A stretch of DNA of 64,000 nucleotides from Ciona savignyi (taxonomy: Eukaryota; Chordata; Ascidiacea; Phlebobranchia; Cionidae), in the NCBI GenBank assembly GCA_000149265.1, contig CH000017.1:322496-386495 (forward strand), read 5' to 3'. The translations under genes and the position numbers were made by a program. The notes under the pieces were generated by a model. It saw only the letters and a program-made list of their open reading frames with translations. It had not been told where the DNA came from and searched no databases. Below, in pieces: positions 45,301-63,479 of this stretch (position 1 is its first letter; the number at the start of each line of letters is the position of its first letter).

Positions 45301-47869
45301 CCATTAATTCGGAGGTTTCAGGCAATGGCCGTAAAGTGCCTTTCCCAATGACACAACCGACGAGTTAGCGACCGGTTTCATACCATCAACCTTTCGGTTG
45401 GAAGGTGACGCACTAAACCACCAGACTAACCAGTCGGACTGTAGTACAACTGCTAGTAAAAAGAAATATGTAGGATAATTAACCATTGCTAATCGCTTGT
45501 TATCTTTTTCAAACATTATAAGTACACGTTAAACTATACAGTTTGTCAATGCATACCTATGTTTTTACAATGAGACGAATCCTAATATATTGTTTTTTTA
45601 ACATAACTTTTATAAAATAAATGATGCAGAACTCTAAATGGCTACAGTATATGACTTATTTTAGAAAATAGCATCCAACATATTCATGCTTTAGCAACAT
45701 TTGCTTTTTAGTATACGTACACGTCGAACATCAAAGATCTGTCTGTCAGCGTCCATATTTACATCATTGATGCTGTAAACGCCGAGGTAAACAGTTAATC
45801 TTCTAACTGGAACTCCACTGTTAAAAGAAAATGTTAAATGATAAAAAGGAATTAACTGCCAACATATATGGATATTTTTAAGTAGTCTTTATGTCTATAA
45901 ATATATTTGTGCCATTCTTAGGTATAACCTAAATCTAAAAAAAGTTTGTTTCTATCCCGTGAATGGAAACAACATAAGAATGGCTCACCACCAGATTATC
46001 TTGCACTAACCGTTGGGTTTTTGCACTGTGTATAATTAAAGCTCTCTTTGAATTTTTGTAGAGCATATTTATCGCGAGGTCCGCAGCTCTAACCAAGTTT
46101 CAATCCAGGAACGTTACGACTGAAAGGCGCCTCACTAACCCATCAAGATATATAAATATTTCTCAATTGTCACATGCTTACTGAACGCAATGGGCGGCAG
46201 TCAGTATAACATCCGCTTTGATTAGAGCACCCGAGCATAGATCTTTTCCATGTATAAACGCCTGTTAATAACACGTTTATAAATATTTTACATGTCCAGA
46301 TTAGGTAGGTTGCGTTTTTTCAAGAAGGCTTATGGTACTTGAAATTAAATAATTTAGACATGAAACTGACTATTTCTAGCAAGATATCTCACGTAATGTT
46401 ACAGAATAATGTTGTTTTATCTGCTAACTTTGTATTTCAAGTTTTATACAAAAAACGCCAGAACTTACCGACCAAGGCCATTTTTTAATTTCTGCACTTT
46501 TCCCACCAACAATTCTACCGCGACTTAGTCCAACATACCCACAGGTGGCAGCTTAAAACACATTTTTTTATTATAAGGAGGATAGGGGATAGTCATGTTT
46601 ATCCCCGTGAATGGGAAAACCAAGGGTATAAACACTCAGGCAATCGTCAGATCACCTCGCGCCCACCGTCGGGTTACCGGAGATATTGTAGTGTGTTGTG
46701 TATGATAGACACGTTCCTTCAATTTGGTAGAACCCATTAATCCGCTGGTTTCAGGCAATGTCCGTTAAATGCCTTGCCCAAAGACACAATCGACTAGCCA
46801 GCGACTAGCTAGCGACTAGTTTCGCACTTGCATCCTTTCGACTGAAAGACGACGCACTTAACCGTTAGACCAAAGGGCCGGACATTCGTTAGGTATGTTT
46901 AACAACATAACTCAGTCATATTTACCCGTGTCAAAATTACAGCATTCCGTTTTATTGTAATACTGGCTACTAGTATTCAAGTATCTATTGCAACTGATGC
47001 ATCTATATGTTCCAGGGACATTGCGACATATCGGATACCTTGGTGATGAGGTACACGGGTTGCTGGACCTCTCACACTCGTTTATATCTGCGTGAAATTA
47101 TGTGAAAATTTCCACGGGGAAAAGTAAGATATTTATTCTTCAACGATATTCTACTTACCAACACAGGTTCTGCCATCGTTTTGCAATTCATATCCATTAA
47201 AACATGTACATCGAACCGGTGCCCCGCTTGTATCGCATGATTGGCTACAACCATATACTTGACATACTAAACATTTTAATTTTACAGTTAAAGACCAATA
47301 ATATAAGGTATAGATTCGTAATATAGCAAAACAACTTGAGAGCAATGTAATAGGTTCAATTTGAATGTTAATGTTCTCCGGATGATGAGATTTTATTTAG
47401 AGAGGTTGCAATGGCGTTAGTTCTTCCGTTGGCGAAAGCACATAATCCAGAGTTCATGTAAGCAAATGGTTAAACTACTAATTAACTGTACATCTTTTGA
47501 TTGCGTAATATATGTTCTATGGTTTCTAAATACAGGTTCCGTAAAATTCAAATTAAGAATACAGGTTCCACCACGGTAAATAAAATGTATGTCTTTTCAT
47601 ACAAACCAGGAATACATGGTACAATCAGGCCTACATGGAAGATATATTCTACATAAAATTGTTTTAATATAAAGTCCGTAGCTAAAATATAAGTTTGGTC
47701 AAAAGCAACTAACCACTTCTCTGTGCTTGCTGTTGGCCGAATACGTTACTTCCACACACAAGTACAACAAGAACCTCACTGTACAATGTAAATAAAAATT
47801 CAAAATGTTCATCGAATGGTAGTACGTGTGAAAGCAAAATACTTACAGAAGAATAATGTACTTCATCAT
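42376..47869 (-). CDS. Secreted EGF-EGF-trypsin-TSP1x3-ShK protease (about 559 aa)
   Basis: Twelve exons, all phases consistent: 47847-47869, 47714-47778, 47159-47266, 46995-47087, 46469-46551, 46182-46261, 45721-45817, 44939-45107, 44451-44609, 43663-43854, 43430-43582, 42376-42833; 1680 nt including stop. Signal peptide [21 protein letters not shown] (about 31-65); calcium-binding-type EGF (DINEC, 66-97); cleavage GR/IVGG at 109/110; His148 (TAAHC), Asp198 (LDNDIAIL), Ser295 (GDSGGP), Asp289 in the specificity pocket (Arg/Lys cleavage); TSP1-1 (about 358-405, WGAWSEW), TSP1-2, TSP1-3 and a C-terminal ShK (about 519-556). The donor after the second EGF exon is the weak GTTGCA. Introns hold at least five SINEs and a hAT-type MITE. 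An extracellular matrix- or surface-bound protease is inferred; substrate unknown. A segment at about 47390-47660 is conserved with 1330-1640 but is not needed for an open frame. Confidence 0.88.
43249..43417. mobile_element. hAT-type MITE with perfect 8-bp target duplication
   Basis: Terminal inverted repeats CAGTGGTTCTTAAACT (16 bp perfect) at both ends, flanked by CTCTAAGC at 43241-43248 and 43418-43425. The right duplication overlaps the last two bases of the GTAAGC splice donor of the TSP1 exon at 43430-43582. 169 bp, non-coding. Confidence 0.9.
43890..44425. mobile_element. Two SINEs in opposite orientation
   Basis: A decayed minus-strand copy (about 43890-44160) abuts a well-kept plus-strand copy (about 44165-44425, tail ATCCTATCCTGTCCTA). 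Both lie in the protease intron between the catalytic Ser exon and the exon at 44451. Confidence 0.65.
45148..45445 (-). mobile_element. SINE, minus strand
   Basis: Tail side AGGATATTTATGTTTATCCC at the left, about 40 nt from the exon ending at 45107; head decayed at the right. Confidence 0.65.
45940..46160 (-). mobile_element. Strongly decayed SINE, minus strand
   Basis: Only short blocks remain (TTTCTATCCCGTGAATGG, GACTGAAAGGCGCCTCACTA). Ends close to the His exon at 46182. Confidence 0.4.
46577..46887 (-). mobile_element. SINE, minus strand
   Basis: Counterpart of 346-667, with a short internal tandem duplication of GACTAGCTAGCGA/GACTAGCCAGCGA near the head. Confidence 0.75.
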
Positions 47870-47972
47870 ACCTTTATTGCATTTGTAATTCAGAATTTTT
47901 CAATTTAAGCTGTTGACAAATAGTTGAGATAGTGTTATCTGCGTATCATTTTAATTCTCAGAATAATCTGGT

Positions 47973-48240
47973 GGTTTTTCAGCCTAAGGGCTGTAGATAC
48001 GAAACTGGTCGCAAGCTAGTCGGTTGTGTTCTTGGGCAAGGCACTGAACAAACATTATCTGAATCCAGCGGAATAATGGGTTCTACCAAATTGAAGGAAC
48101 GTGTATATCATACACAACACACTGAAATAGCTCTGGTAACCCGCCGATGGGCTCGAGGTGATCTGACGATTGCCCGTGTGTTGACACCCTTAGTTTTTCC
48201 ATTCACGGGGATAAACATTATTATCCTATCCTATTCTATG
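47973..48240 (+). mobile_element. SINE, plus strand
   Basis: Counterpart of 1905-2185; tail TATCCTATCCTATTCTATG. Confidence 0.75.
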
Positions 48241-50937
48241 AACAATAGAAGTAGGTGTAGATACGGACAGTTTGGGCGGTTTTATTAAAATAATTTCTCA
48301 TGTTTATGGTGATTTACGAATACATTATTTTGTAATCGCAAAAGTTTAAATAATTTTTTTAACTGACTTTTGAATGAAACTTTTACAAAATAGATAATAT
48401 CCCCTCGGTACGTTGCCTCTAACGAAAACAATATTTTTTTTAATTGAAAAATAAAGTTATAGCTGCTGAAACAGAGGGGAAATACCACGTGCGTTGACTG
48501 GAGAAGGTTTTCGATATTACCCGACATGAAAGACCCCCAAAAATACTACTACTAAAGACTTAAAACCTTTGCTTACTAAATAGACTAAATATTTTCCACT
48601 TTTACCAAGTAGATACTAAAAAAGTGGTTAAACAAATACTAAAAAGGTGGTTAAAAAAATATTAAATGACAACGTTGACATTGCTGTGACCGCCGTCTAT
48701 CACTTTTGTACTTTCCCCCACTTTCCCCCAGTATGCTATATTTACATGTAGACTCGCATTTTCTCTAATGACTAAGAATAGTTTAACCGTCTGGCATTTA
48801 TAGCCTCATGTTATCGCCATTTATCTGTTTTCAGTCAACTTTCAAAAGGTGCGGTTGTTTTAATCTCCACATTTTGCATATACCCAAATGAGGCACATGA
48901 ACCTAGAATTAATTTAGGCAAGAAACAACGTATTATAGCAAAGTAGTAAAATGCAAAATGCCTAAACTCACGGTCAAACAAGTATATTGATTAATAATTC
49001 TAGGAAATACGAAGTGTATTATTGAGATTATGCACGTATTTGCGTGTAATAGGATGCTCCAATTTAAATAGATATCATGCCGTGCACTTAACAACAATGG
49101 TAGAAATATATACAAATTTAAATATTGTATTTTTTTAAACTTGTTTATTCTATTTTTTTTTATTTTTGCACTGGAAATTGCGTTTATTTTTACCAACTGT
49201 GGCTAGTTTCTCAGCTGTTTGTGGTTTATTTCCTACCAAGTTAAAGTGGCATTTTCTCCTTAAATTTCAAGTTAAGTTTTAAAAATTAGAGGCTAGATTT
49301 TCCCGCATTTTGCATATTACCAATTGTCGGATGACGGAAAATAAGAAGAACAGTTAAATGCTAAACCGCTGATTTAAATATAGCGAGATCAATGCGAAGT
49401 AGTAAAATATACAAAAATATATTTGTTATCGTATATCATTGGTTAAAACGTATTTGATGGGTGTTGTTGACATTTCCCTCAAGTAAGTATTAAATGCTGG
49501 CCGGCATGTTGCTTTTTAAATGTATACTGTTATTGAATTAAACAAATTTTTGTTTAGTTTTTTTTTGCCTTCGATAATTTTCTGGGTAATGTCATTTCGC
49601 TAAATGCAATTCCAATGTAGACATATTAAACGTACAAACAACTTCAACAAGAGGACAATAAACAATCCGCGACAAATTATAAACACAGGACTTAGATTAA
49701 CTTATATGAAAACTTACATACAATTGGATAAACCGATTGCGTGGTTAGTTGTGGTTGTTGCGGTTTCTCTCATTGTTAGCGTACACTGCTCTGAACTGAT
49801 CAGTGCTGTCAGGTGTCTTTTCATGATTCGAGTTTTACCTGTATAGCCAATTAGAAGTCCTACCTAACATATGCTAACAGGCAATAACCGCAAATTAGCT
49901 TTCACTAATTTACAAAAGATTTCACTAATTTACAAAACTTTTTGACTAGACAAGGCATGCACGTTAAAGGTAGGATATAATATTCCTGATGTGAATAGAA
50001 AAATGCTTAAGAGTTATTACTAAGTAGCCTTCTTATTATCTCATGCTAGCTGCCAAATTACCATAGCTATAACAAGGGGTATATATTCGTCAGACATTTT
50101 CTTAAAGTGTTAGTACATTATAGATCTAATTCTATTCGCTGAGCTGATGTCTTCTGCCTTGCATAATGCATAATGACACAATCGGTTTACAAGCTTTTAT
50201 TTAATTACACGCTTTTATTTTCTGGGTACAAAAAAGGAATAAAATATGGTTTAAAACTGGGTTGTAAAGAGTTGTAAAGATTTTTTAAATTAATGATTCA
50301 TCATAACAGTAGTAAACATAATCCAAATTGGAATGCGTTAGTTAAAACTAAATATATTTTAAAGAATTTTAACACTTTAATGAAGTGATGACATGTAACC
50401 GTGACAAATATTACAAGAAAAACGATTTCATTTACAACTAGTTAGGCCTACATCAAATACGTATTCTGTAATGTTACATGTGTTGCATGCCATTCATTAA
50501 TTTGACAAAACATGCGAGGCAATAATACATTTGGAGTTTACCTTTTACGTACACACTAAATTTTATTCAAACTTTATATTTTGGGGAAGGAACAAGAATA
50601 ATATTTACCAAAGCGTAGGGCTCTTTACTATAAATACTAATCGTGTAAACATCAAGGTAAATGGCAATGTGCATGTTTATCAACCAGAACAAACTCAGCA
50701 CTATGCTTTATTCTTTAATTACAATATGCTCTGCGGAAACTATAAAAAAACTTCTATGCAGCCGTTGAACAGAGCTCAGGCCAATATATAAGGTATGAGT
50801 AGCCAAACTTAATTACCGTATAAAAATAAGTTCTAAAATAAAATTTAATAATTTTTTTTTGTGTAAGATACAAGTACAAACGATTGTATGTAATCCAAGG
50901 TTTATTACAATATGGTTTATACTAGTGACGTCAACAC
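48241..50937. other. Intergenic, no gene seen
   Basis: To about 49890 it is the duplicated upstream region of the EGF-trypsin gene; from 49890 to 50937 it is AT-rich unique DNA. An 86-codon frame at 50531-50791 shows no family features and no splice context; not claimed. Confidence 0.4.
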
Positions 50938-56903
<5,966 letters not shown>

Positions 56904-59900
56904 GACTTTATGGACTATTATCGTCTTCTATAAACCTATATGTTGTTATAATAATTACAACAATTTTTATGTTATTGAAATGTTTAAAAATAGTAATTTA
57001 TACAATTCAAATATTAAAAACTTATGGTATTCTTTAAGACTATCGTATCTTTAAGAGGTAAATAAAAAGTGGATAGAAACAATTAATTTATAAACTACAT
57101 AACCACGGAGAGTGTATCTTATCATATTCCTCCAGTAGACTACAAATGATAAGGGTTTAAATTCAAACCAGGACTTTGAATTCTGTGGTTAACGAAGATA
57201 TAATTCAAATCTAAAAAACGTCACTTTAATTGTTTTGTTTATTTTATGCCTTGTTTGACAAACAACGCAATTGCTAAAACTAAATGGGTACCCCTGGTCT
57301 AAATTCACACCAACTCGTTTTAGGCATGCGTTTAGACTTTAGAGAGTTTGTTTCATTAGGTCATGATAGACCATATAATAGAAAATATTTAAGCGGCCGT
57401 AGAAGCTGTTTACAGAACAAGAATTTAACAAACATATGACAGTATGAGAATTCCAAAACAGGAACAGACCAAAGGCAAATTGGCATGTATTAAAATCCCA
57501 ACTTAATTAATTATGCGCGTCAATTGGTCCGGTTGGCTAATAATGCAAATCAAGGCAAATGGTCTGCTCTTGCGCACGTTATGCATATGTTAATAACAGA
57601 TGTTTTGTTCAAAACAAACCAATTTTGTCTTAAACACATTCGCCAGTTTTTTGTTACAAAACTCGATGAGACTACAGAAATCCTGGTTAGCTTGGTGGGT
57701 TGGTCTGTCGCCTTTTAGCCGAAAGGGTTCAGATTCGAAACTGGTCGCTAGCTAGTCGGTTGTGTCGGTAGACACTTGAACATTGCTTGCACCCAGCGAA
57801 ATAAGGAATTGTACAAAATTGAAGGAACGTGTGAATCTTATACAACACATTTAATAGCTCCGATAACCCGACGGTGAGGCCCGGGTATTAACTTTTAACC
57901 CCCTTGTTTTTCCATTTACAGAGTAAATATAATTCTGTTGATCGCTAGTTAAGTACGATTCATTAGCTTGGTGGATAAGTGCGTCGCCTTTAAGCCAAAC
58001 GGTCCAATGAAATTATTCTACCAAATTGAAGGAAACTACATCACACGCTATACAAAGGCCAGAAGAAACTTAAGAGTTTTTTTCCTTCTTGAGCGCCAGG
58101 TAATTTGACGGCCGCCCGAGTGTTAACGCCCCTTGCGTTTCTACTTTGACGGAGATGAACACCAACTTCCTATCCTGTCTTTTTAATCGCAACCCATGAT
58201 TAATATTTTAGGGTACTACCCACGTTAAGGTAGCCAAATTGTCGCGGCTTTTAACTTCAACATTTTTTAGTTCATTATGTTTTCTGTCGTAAACTACTTT
58301 TCATTTGCCGACTACCAAGCAATACTGCATATTCTTACAGTGTAAGACAAAGTAATGCGCTACGTACAGAATGTGCGGCGTATTCAACCTTTTGCGGAAA
58401 CTGATCATTTGCAAAAATGCAAATAAATGCAAACCAGCCGAATAACATCCGTGGTGCAGCATAGTTGTTCTCTCTGTATTCACTATAACATCACGATGAG
58501 TAAGCTTCGCCGCCCCGAGAGGCCTTTATGGAGAGTTGCGCCTTTCAATAAAAATGCACCTAAGTCGGAGTTATACCAAACTTGAATCACCTATATATTG
58601 ATTTTAATGCAGCATATTAGTAAATAGTTCATGTATGGCGAAATAAGTACTACTACATTTTAAAACATTTAAATAAAAACCTTTCGAACAAAAGAGTTGT
58701 TGTGCTTTACAGGTTTATATTGAAACATCGAAAAATGTTTTAATTGAAATCAACCCACAAACGAGAATACCAAGAACATTTGATAGATTCTGTGGTCTCA
58801 TGGTCCAGTTGCTCCATAAACTAAGCATCAGGGGTTCAGACGCTCCTGTAAAGTTATTAAAGGTACGATTGTGTTGTGTAATTTCATTCGGTTATACATA
58901 TTTATCAACAGGAAAAGAATGATTTAAAGTTGTCCATGTAGGTTTACTAATTTCCGACTTACACGTTTTAATTGTCTGTGTTATAGAATAATATATGGCA
59001 GCACACCAATGCATTAGTTAAAGGGTGCTGGAGAAGATATATACTAGCCAGTGGATAAAGTCATTATTGGCCAATACACTTGTCTGACATTGCCTAAACC
59101 AGAACCCAATAAGTTAATGTGTTAAACAAAAACATCTGTAAAGTCAATTTTAAACATTTGTCTAAGTCAGATTAATGAAAAAAACACAGAGAAACCCGCT
59201 TCAATTAGTCGTAACCCCCTTTCACGCAGAATCTATAACAGGCACCAGGATGTGTTCTTGAGCTTTTAAGCACAATAATTATGTGATGCAACGACCAATA
59301 TACTCTACGTATACGAAATCAGTTCGTTAAACAAGTTTGAAACGTACCGTGTGTGTTCCATTTCCTGCAGCCGTACACCACAAATTATTATCTGACATGG
59401 CAAAACTTTTTTACGAACATACGCTCTATGTTAACCTAGCGCCACGTCTGGTTATTGGACTTTTAAAAAGATGGATTTGAAACATTTTAGTTAAGCCAGT
59501 CTGTCATTGACTTCAGGGCATGTTCGCTTGGAAACAATTATAGCAAACGGATAATTTGAATATAAAATAATTAGACTGGCGATAGATACTGCCGATAAAA
59601 ACCCTTCTATTATGCTAGCCAACTGGAAAAAAATTGCGCCATCGAAAAATGACCTTATTCATTAATTTACCCAGCTCAATTATTTGATTGCCAAAATTGT
59701 AATTCATCGGTCAACGATTTTACCGCTTGTCTAGATATAATATGGCTTCATAAACTGAGTCACCTTGGTTACAGAGACATATTTGCGTCATCAACTATGC
59801 CTGTTACACGATGCGGACAATACTACTACTGAACGTTCTTGGGGCCGGATCATTACCGGTAATTTATTAAAGGTTAGTTTTGGGCAAAAAGCGGTTAGAA

Positions 59901-59998
59901 ATAAAAAGATGCAATCGTTTTATTTAAAAGTGTGTTACCCAAGAGTTTGAAATGATTTTAATTGCCACAAAATCTCAAGGGAAACATTGTTTTAAAAC
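56904..59998. other. Intergenic part of the right arm, no gene seen
   Basis: Matches 5310-8113 inverted. Holds the SINE pair 57685-58175 and no supported gene. Confidence 0.5.
57685..58175 (+). mobile_element. Two adjacent decayed SINEs, plus strand
   Basis: Inverted counterparts of 6765-7230. The first keeps GTCGCTAGCTAGTCGGTTG; the second is internally deleted in the same way as its counterpart, showing the deletion predates the duplication. Confidence 0.65.
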
Positions 59999-60878
59999 TT
60001 AACCTTGTTGTCGTAAACAACATGCCTTTTTGCAATTTGTGTTCATCCATAAACTGTGTACATTGCAAAAATTAAGATTTGCAAATTCACTGCATTGAAC
60101 ATCTGCTGCCAAGTTAACCTCAGCTGCACAACCCAACAGGCACTGTCCTCCTCTGCAAGAGATGTCATGTGCAGTTGAACCTAGACACCCAGCCAGACCG
60201 GCGATTCCCCCAATACATGTTCTTGTTCTCCGTTTCGTGCAAGCGGCTGAACACGATCCAATGTAAGTCCAACTAGACCAACGTCCACCACACGGTTGTT
60301 GGTTGCAACTAATACGTCGTGTAGTTCGACCAGGACAGCCAACCCTTCCAGCGTACCCTCCTAGACACACTCTTATCTGTTGTTGTGCCCCTCCACCGCA
60401 ACTAGCGGAACATCCCCATAGATTGCCCCAGACGGTCCACGATCCTATTGGTTGACCTGTTAAAATTTATAACTTTTGCATCTATGCAAGAAAGAAGAGA
60501 CGGACAATAATAATTTTCTGTTTAGTACAACTGTTGTAATTTCAAGCTGGGTTATAGTGGACACCAGGGGTGCAATTTTTAATGGAAATGGGTTTGTCAC
60601 CCTTTTCCTTATAGCTATATCCCTCTCCGAAAAGTTTTTTTTATTACAATTCATACGCTATGAAAAAATTGTTTATTATAAATTCTACACACAACAAAAA
60701 AAGTTCGGTCAAAAACAACTAACTAGTTCTCTGTGCTGGCTGTTGCCCGAATACTTTACTTCCACATACAAGTACAATAAGAACAACCTCCCTGTAGAAT
60801 GAAAATAATAAATTAAAATGTTCATCGAGTGTTAGTGTGCAAGCAAAATACTTACAACGGAATAATGTACTTCATCAT
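59999..60878 (-). CDS. Secreted TSP1-TSP1-ShK protein, second complete copy (182 aa)
   Basis: Exons 60856-60878, 60724-60791, 59999-60456 with the same lengths and phases as the gene at 20932-21795. Signal peptide MMKYIIPLEVVLIVLVCGS; TSP1-1 ([19 protein letters not shown]), TSP1-2 ([14 protein letters not shown]), ShK ending KACCLRQQG. It differs from its direct partner by a handful of residues, for example Leu for Pro before the ShK linker and Leu for Pro in GGQCLLGC. No protease domain. Same promoter palindrome upstream. Confidence 0.88.
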
Positions 60879-61150
60879 ACTTTTTTGCATATGTAATTCA
60901 AAATTTAGTATTTTAAGCTGTTGACAAAGAGGTAAAATAATGCTCTCTGCGTATCAATTTAATTGTTAGTTATTTACAAATAGGGAAAGGTGATCGCAAA
61001 AGTTTAATTCCATTTTCTTGTGAAATTCAGTGGTCATTTATTATCGTATTATAATTATAAGTATTTTATAAAATAGTAACGAGTTCACACGTTTGCCTCC
61101 GGCACAGTTAGTAACGCTGGACGACACTTCCGGGAAAGAACAGACAATGG

Positions 61151-61158
61151 TGACGTCA
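61151..61158 (-). promoter_or_regulatory. CRE-like palindrome TGACGTCA
   Basis: 273 nt upstream of the ATG at 60878, at nearly the same distance as in the partner gene (22072-22079). Confidence 0.45.
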
Positions 61159-63249
61159 CGTTTCTTAGAAAATTCAACGTTTCCTTTCTAAACTTTTGCG
61201 CCAAGCTTATACTAATAATAAATTATTTTCCACTTTCACCCAAAAAGTGAAATTAAAATTTTTTTTTTCTCACTGTTCCACTTTGCCCCACCTTCCCCCA
61301 TGCAGGTTATTGTTACATGCAGACTTGCGTTTGATTTCACGACTGAGAAGAGTTTAGCAGTCTGGCATTTATAGCATGCCAGTTGATGACATTTCTATTT
61401 ATGTTTTCAACCATCTTTAAAAGGTGTAGTTATTATAACTTTCCGCAATTTGCATATAACCATATTAGGAACATAAAACTAGAATTATAATTTTTTAAAT
61501 TGTGAACAAATTACGAAGAAGTCGTCAATGCACAATACCCAAAATCGCAGTCAACCATGTTTATCAATAAACAATTCAAGAAAATATTCTAAGTATTATC
61601 GAGAGTCTGCACGAATATTGCGGCTAACAGTAATTCCCAACACGATTTGATGTCGTGTGAATTACGTAAAGTTATATATACAAATTTTAACATATTTTCT
61701 TAAAAAAACTTTCTGATAATAAAGACTTTTTGCCGAATGTTATTAGCATAGACACTGGAGGACATCTGGACGATTGTGTACTCGGGCAAGGCAATTTGTG
61801 GACACCTGATAGCAATATTAGATGGGAGGAAGCAACGTGTATACGCTAACAATGAGAGACACCGCAACAACCACAACCGACCACGCAAGCGGTTTATCTG
61901 ATTGTATGTAAGTTTTCACATAAGTTTATCAGAACCTTTGTTTATAATTGGTCCCGGATTTTTTTGTCCCCTTGTTGATAATGTTTGTATGTTTAATATG
62001 TCTATTGAAATTACATTTAGCGCAAGGACATTGCTTTGAAAATTCTGAAAGCAAAAAGATATCTTAACAAAAAACTGTTTAAATTCAATGAGTTATTTTT
62101 GAAAGCAACATGGCGAACACAGCATTAAATACTTACTTATGGAGGGCAATTAACTAATGCCCAAATACGTTTTAGTCAATGATATACGATTACAAACATA
62201 TAGTTTTGTATATTTTACTGCTTCGCATTGATCTCGATATATTTAAATCAGCGGTTTAGCATTTAACTGGTTCTTATTTTCCGTCATCCGACATTTGGTA
62301 GTATGCAAAATGCGGGAAAATGCAGCCTTTCAATTTCTAAAACTCTGATTGAAATTTAAGGAGAAAATACCGCTTCAACTTGGAAGGAAATAAAACACAA
62401 ACGGCTAAGAAACTAACCAGAGTTGGTAAGAATAAACGAAATTCTAAGTGCAGAAATAAAAAATACTATGAACAAGTTTTTTTTAAATTAAAAATATTTA
62501 AAGTTAAGCATCTGTTAGACGCAAAATACTTGCATAATTTTAATAATACACTTTGTGTAATTCTTGGAATTATTTATTAATATACTTGTTTGTCCGCGAG
62601 TTCAGGCATTTTGCATTTTACTACTTTGCTATAATCTGTTGTTTTTTTCGCAAAAATAATTCTAGGTTCATGTTCCTCATTTGGTTATATGCTAAAAGTG
62701 AAGATTAAAACAACCGCACCTTTTAAAAGTTGGCTGAAAACAGAGAAATGGCGATAACTAGAGGCTATAAATGCCAGACGGTTAAACTATTCTTAGGCAT
62801 TAGAGAAAATGCGAGTCTACATGTAAATATAGCATACTGGGAGAAAGTGGGGGAAATTACAAAGTGGCAGACGGCGGTCACAAATAACAACCGTCGCAAC
62901 CACCAATTTTAACGTCATCATTTAATACCTTTTCAATCACTATTCTAGTATTTTGATCTATTTGGTAAAAGTAGTATGTAAAGGTTTTAACTTAAAAACT
63001 TCAGGCTAAACAATACTAGTTTTTGGAGACTGTAATATCGGGTAATATCGGACACCTTCTTCCCAGTCAATGCATATGGTATTTCTCGTATGGTTCTGAA
63101 GCTATAACTGATGTCAATTTTTTCCGTTAAAAAACGTTTATTTTCGTAGACCAATAAAAAAAATTGTTATTTTCTTTGGAGGCAAAAGACCGATGGAACA
63201 TTACTATTTTGTAAAAAACATATAATTATGATACGCTATTGAGTGATCA
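61159..63249. other. Intergenic duplicated spacer, no gene seen
   Basis: Direct partner of 22080-24301 and inverted partner of about 2300-4130. Short open frames are not frame-conserved among the copies. Confidence 0.5.
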
Positions 63250-63415
63250 ATTCTCTTGCAAAGGAGGACAGTGCCCGTTTGGTTGTGAAGCCGAGATTAA
63301 CTCGTTGTCAAATTTTCCATGCAGTTATTATGCAAATATTAATTTTTGCAATGTACACAGTTTATGGATGAACACAATTTACAGAAAGGCATGTTGTTTA
63401 CAACAACAAGGTTAA
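63250..63415 (+). pseudogene. ShK-domain fragment, plus strand
   Basis: Counterpart of 24302-24466, starting TTCTCTTGCAAAGG (so the AG acceptor-like end of the other copy is lost here) and running to the stop. One ShK Cys is replaced (MNTIYRKACC instead of MNTNCRKACC), so the fold is probably broken. Confidence 0.65.
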
Positions 63416-63479
63416 GTTTATTAATCTAAACTCTTTTACAACAACAAGGTAAAAAAATCAATCTAAACTTTTGGGTAAC

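Larger units (their letters stand above)
46231..49890. repeat. Direct segmental duplicate, copy 2 (partner 1-3800)
   Basis: Nearly collinear with the window start. It includes a SINE at 46577-46887 (minus) and another at 47973-48240 (plus), both matched in copy 1, but lacks the SINE at 905-1083. Beyond about 49890 a short tandem duplication (TTTCACTAATTTACAAAA) marks the breakpoint, and the plus-strand TSP1-ShK gene expected from copy 1 is absent. Confidence 0.85.

Noticed and set aside
47390-47660. Extra exon between the signal peptide and first EGF domain (also 1330-1640)
   Set aside because: Conserved between the duplicates, but no acceptor-donor pair gives phase 1 to phase 1, and signal exon 2 joins the EGF exon in frame without it.
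50531-50791. 86-codon open frame
   Set aside because: No family features, no splice context, AT-rich low-complexity residues.
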